DNA from: an uncultured Eubacterium sp.
Lineage (GTDB): Bacteria; Bacillota_A; Clostridia; Lachnospirales; Lachnospiraceae
Assembly (NCBI GenBank): GCA_947653505.1
Contig: CANTHI010000175.1
Span: forward strand, 1 to 7,606
DNA length: 7,606 bases
Direction of reading: 5' to 3'
Shown: positions 6,477-7,606 of the stretch, one piece after another
Layout of the letters: each line of letters begins with the position of its first letter
Numbering within the stretch: position 1 is the stretch's first letter
Made by a program: the position numbers and the translations under genes
The notes under the pieces: generated by a model
Databases searched by the model: none
The model's input: the letters and a program-made list of their open reading frames with translations, nothing else
What the model was told of the DNA's origin: nothing

Positions 6477-7295
6477 ATGAAGCTTATCTGTCAGACCTGT
6501 ATGCATCACTGCAGTCTGGAATCCGGCCAGACCGGACGGTGTGGTGCGAGAACGCATAAAAACGGAAGGATCCTATGCACAAACTACGGCAGGATTACGT
6601 CGCTGGCGCTGGATCCGGTTGAAAAAAAGCCTTTGCGCATGTTTTATCCGGGCAGTCTGATTTTATCAGCCGGCAGTTACGGATGCAATCTGAGATGCCC
6701 GTTTTGTCAGAATTATCAGATATCGATGGAATACGACCGCATGGCAGACATTTCATACCTGTCCCCGGAGCAGCTGGCGCAGCAGGCCGTCCGGTATCAG
6801 AGCGCCGGCAATATCGGACTGGCCTTTACCTATAATGAACCGCTTGTCGGCTGGGAATATGTGCGGGATACGGCAAAGCTCGTAAAAGCGGCCGGCATGA
6901 AAACCGTGCTGGTCACGAACGGAACAGCTTCGCTGGAAGTACTGGAAGAAATACTGCCTTATACAGACGCGATGAATATTGACCTGAAAGGATTCCGGGA
7001 AGATTACTACCGCAGACTCGGCGGGGATCTGGAGACGGTAAAGCGATTTATCAAAAGGGCGGCGCAGGTATGCCATGTAGAGCTGACAACGCTGATCGTA
7101 CCGGGTGAAAATGATGATGCGGACTGCATGGCAGAACAGGCTGCATGGATCGGTCCGGATATTCCGCTGCATGTTACGCGCTTTTTTCCACTTTATCATA
7201 TGACGGACAAGGATGCGACGGATGTTCAGACGGTGTACCGTCTTGCCAATATTGCCGGGAAATATGTGAAGCATGTGTTTGTTGGGAACTGTTAG
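6477..7295 (+). CDS. amrS: AmmeMemoRadiSam system radical SAM enzyme, compact form
   Basis: A 272-residue radical S-adenosylmethionine enzyme. The cluster motif CNLRCPFC gives C70, C74 and C77 as ligands of the SAM-binding [4Fe-4S] cluster, in the CX3CX2C spacing. An N-terminal cysteine set (C5, C8, C12, C22) with the form CxxCxxxC and GRCGAR is typical of PFL-activase-like enzymes of this family. Other family blocks are LALDPVEKKPLRMFYPG (43-59), FTYNEP (117-122), VTNGT (146-150), MNIDLKGF (166-173) and TRFFPLYHMTD (234-244). The reaction and substrate are unknown; cotranscription with amrB and amrA implies it acts with or on them. It ends at Gly-Asn-Cys, where many relatives continue with PG and a cysteine-rich tail of about 50 residues. 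Downstream DNA encodes no such tail in any frame, so this looks like a genuine short form rather than a frameshift. An AGAGG ribosome binding site precedes the ATG. Confidence 0.94.
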   Translation: MKLICQTCMHHCSLESGQTGRCGARTHKNGRILCTNYGRITSLALDPVEKKPLRMFYPGSLILSAGSYGCNLRCPFCQNYQISMEYDRMADISYLSPEQLAQQAVRYQSAGNIGLAFTYNEPLVGWEYVRDTAKLVKAAGMKTVLVTNGTASLEVLEEILPYTDAMNIDLKGFREDYYRRLGGDLETVKRFIKRAAQVCHVELTTLIVPGENDDADCMAEQAAWIGPDIPLHVTRFFPLYHMTDKDATDVQTVYRLANIAGKYVKHVFVGNC

Positions 7296-7523
7296 AAACT
7301 GCAAATAAATAACTTGTACAAATTACGCCGGAATACAAACTGACTCAGTTTCGCCAGACATTCAAAAAACAGCCGCCAGCTGCCGGTGATGGAAGATGGC
7401 GAACTGAGACCGGCCTTGTTTTACAGTTGGGGCGGTGGCAAGCCCCATATGCACTAATTTAAGCAGATGAGTACAACATTTACGCAAGAAGACCTAACCT
7501 GGATAAACCAGAACAGTACGTGC
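7296..7523. other. Intergenic region after amrS, no convincing gene
   Basis: About 230 bases with stops in every frame at short intervals. Two peptide-like frames exist: one opens at ATG 7389 for 22 codons, the other runs from 7463 to a TAA at 7595-7597 with no start codon. Neither has a ribosome binding site. Structure is richer than coding potential: a perfect palindrome AAACTGA-C-TCAGTTT (7337-7351), pairable arms described under the terminator entry, and a hairpin TGGGGC/GCCCCA (7428-7433 with 7442-7447). The region may belong to the same dispersed element as 7524-7606. Confidence 0.6.
7382..7422 (+). terminator. Candidate terminator of the amr operon
   Basis: GCCGGT (7382-7387) and ACCGGC (7409-7414) form a 6-bp GC-rich stem around a 21-base loop. 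After one C, the T-rich stretch TTGTTTT (7416-7422) follows. It lies about 90 bases past the amrS stop. The long loop makes it weaker than a classic terminator. A competing pairing of 7344-7355 with 7398-7408 uses the loop. Confidence 0.4.
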
Positions 7524-7606
7524 TGGCTTTTCGGACGCCGGATGAGGGAAGCGGCCCTGTTTCATTGTTCCGGTTTCCAGAATGTAAGAATCTCTAAGTA
7601 TTCTGC
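7524..7606 (+). repeat. Right copy of the structured dispersed repeat
   Basis: This is the inverted counterpart of 5-86. The 32-base core (7575-7606) differs at only 2 positions. The other conserved block starts with TGGCT (7524) and includes GGACGCCGGATG (7533-7544). The first hairpin pairs 7530-7534 with 7538-7542; a C-to-T change relative to the left copy turns a C-G pair into U-G. The second pairs 7578-7585 with 7598-7605, and both core differences fall in its loop. The copy ends exactly at the last base of the window. Confidence 0.75.

Noticed and set aside
5065..7295. Aromatic-degradation operon, because of the LigB-like protein.
   Set aside because: The AMMECR1 and radical SAM neighbours identify the AmmeMemoRadiSam module, and no other ring-cleavage pathway gene is present.
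6753..7304. 183-codon frame antisense to amrS.
   Set aside because: It lies wholly opposite a clear radical SAM gene, has no recognisable domain and no ribosome binding site.
7389..7457. 22-codon frame starting MEDGELRP.
   Set aside because: It is short and lies in a region of overlapping stem structures without a ribosome binding site. It could be a fragment of a decayed gene, but nothing supports that.
7463..7597. Start-less peptide frame whose end (FPECKNL then stop) resembles the left repeat read the same way (FPECKKL then stop).
   Set aside because: The agreement follows from DNA repeat identity. Between the conserved blocks the left copy differs in length by one base, so the frame is not kept. 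There is no start codon or ribosome binding site.
7467..7606. ATG frame open to the window end, about 46 codons.
   Set aside because: It has no ribosome binding site, it runs through the structured repeat, and the left copy has stops in the matching frame. It looks like chance.

Overview
The window looks like ordinary chromosome of a Gram-positive gut or rumen Clostridium relative, most probably Lachnospiraceae. The basis is balanced base composition, strong AGGAGG-type ribosome binding sites, tight operon packing and protein styles (PssA, Psd, RarA, AmrA/B/S) typical of that group. Genus is not resolved. There are no rRNA, tRNA, CRISPR or transposase genes.

Layout. Positions 5-86 hold one copy of a short structured repeat. 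From 100 to 4823 five genes run leftward on the minus strand. In transcription order they are a PAP2-type membrane phosphatase (4125-4823), a YbhN/MprF-like flippase-domain protein (3074-4135), CDP-diacylglycerol-serine phosphatidyltransferase pssA (2386-3063), phosphatidylserine decarboxylase psd (1471-2355) and the AAA+ ATPase rarA (100-1428). The first four overlap or sit 10-30 bases apart and read as one membrane-lipid operon making phosphatidylserine and then phosphatidylethanolamine, with two membrane proteins that may handle lipids or headgroups. rarA follows 42 bases later with no visible terminator and may be read through.

Positions 4824-5064 are a divergent control region. It carries a good sigma-A-type promoter for the lipid operon with an 11-bp-period CTTAAG direct repeat upstream. 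It also carries a probable extended -10 promoter for the rightward genes, overlapped by a near-perfect palindrome, and a second perfect 15-bp palindrome between the two.

Positions 5065-7295 hold three tightly coupled rightward genes, amrB, amrA and amrS. They form a complete AmmeMemoRadiSam module: a MEMO/LigB-like protein, an AMMECR1 protein and a radical SAM enzyme. The three families are known to travel together, but as far as I know their biochemical job is unsettled. This is the best candidate for an under-described system here. The radical SAM protein is a compact form that ends at Gly-Asn-Cys.

Positions 7296-7606 have no convincing gene. They hold a possible terminator/pseudoknot, a small GC hairpin and, at the very end (7524-7606), a second, inverted copy of the repeat seen at 5-86. 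The two copies lie at the extreme ends and both follow the 3' end of an outward-facing transcription unit. The window may therefore be a whole contig broken at a dispersed repeat.
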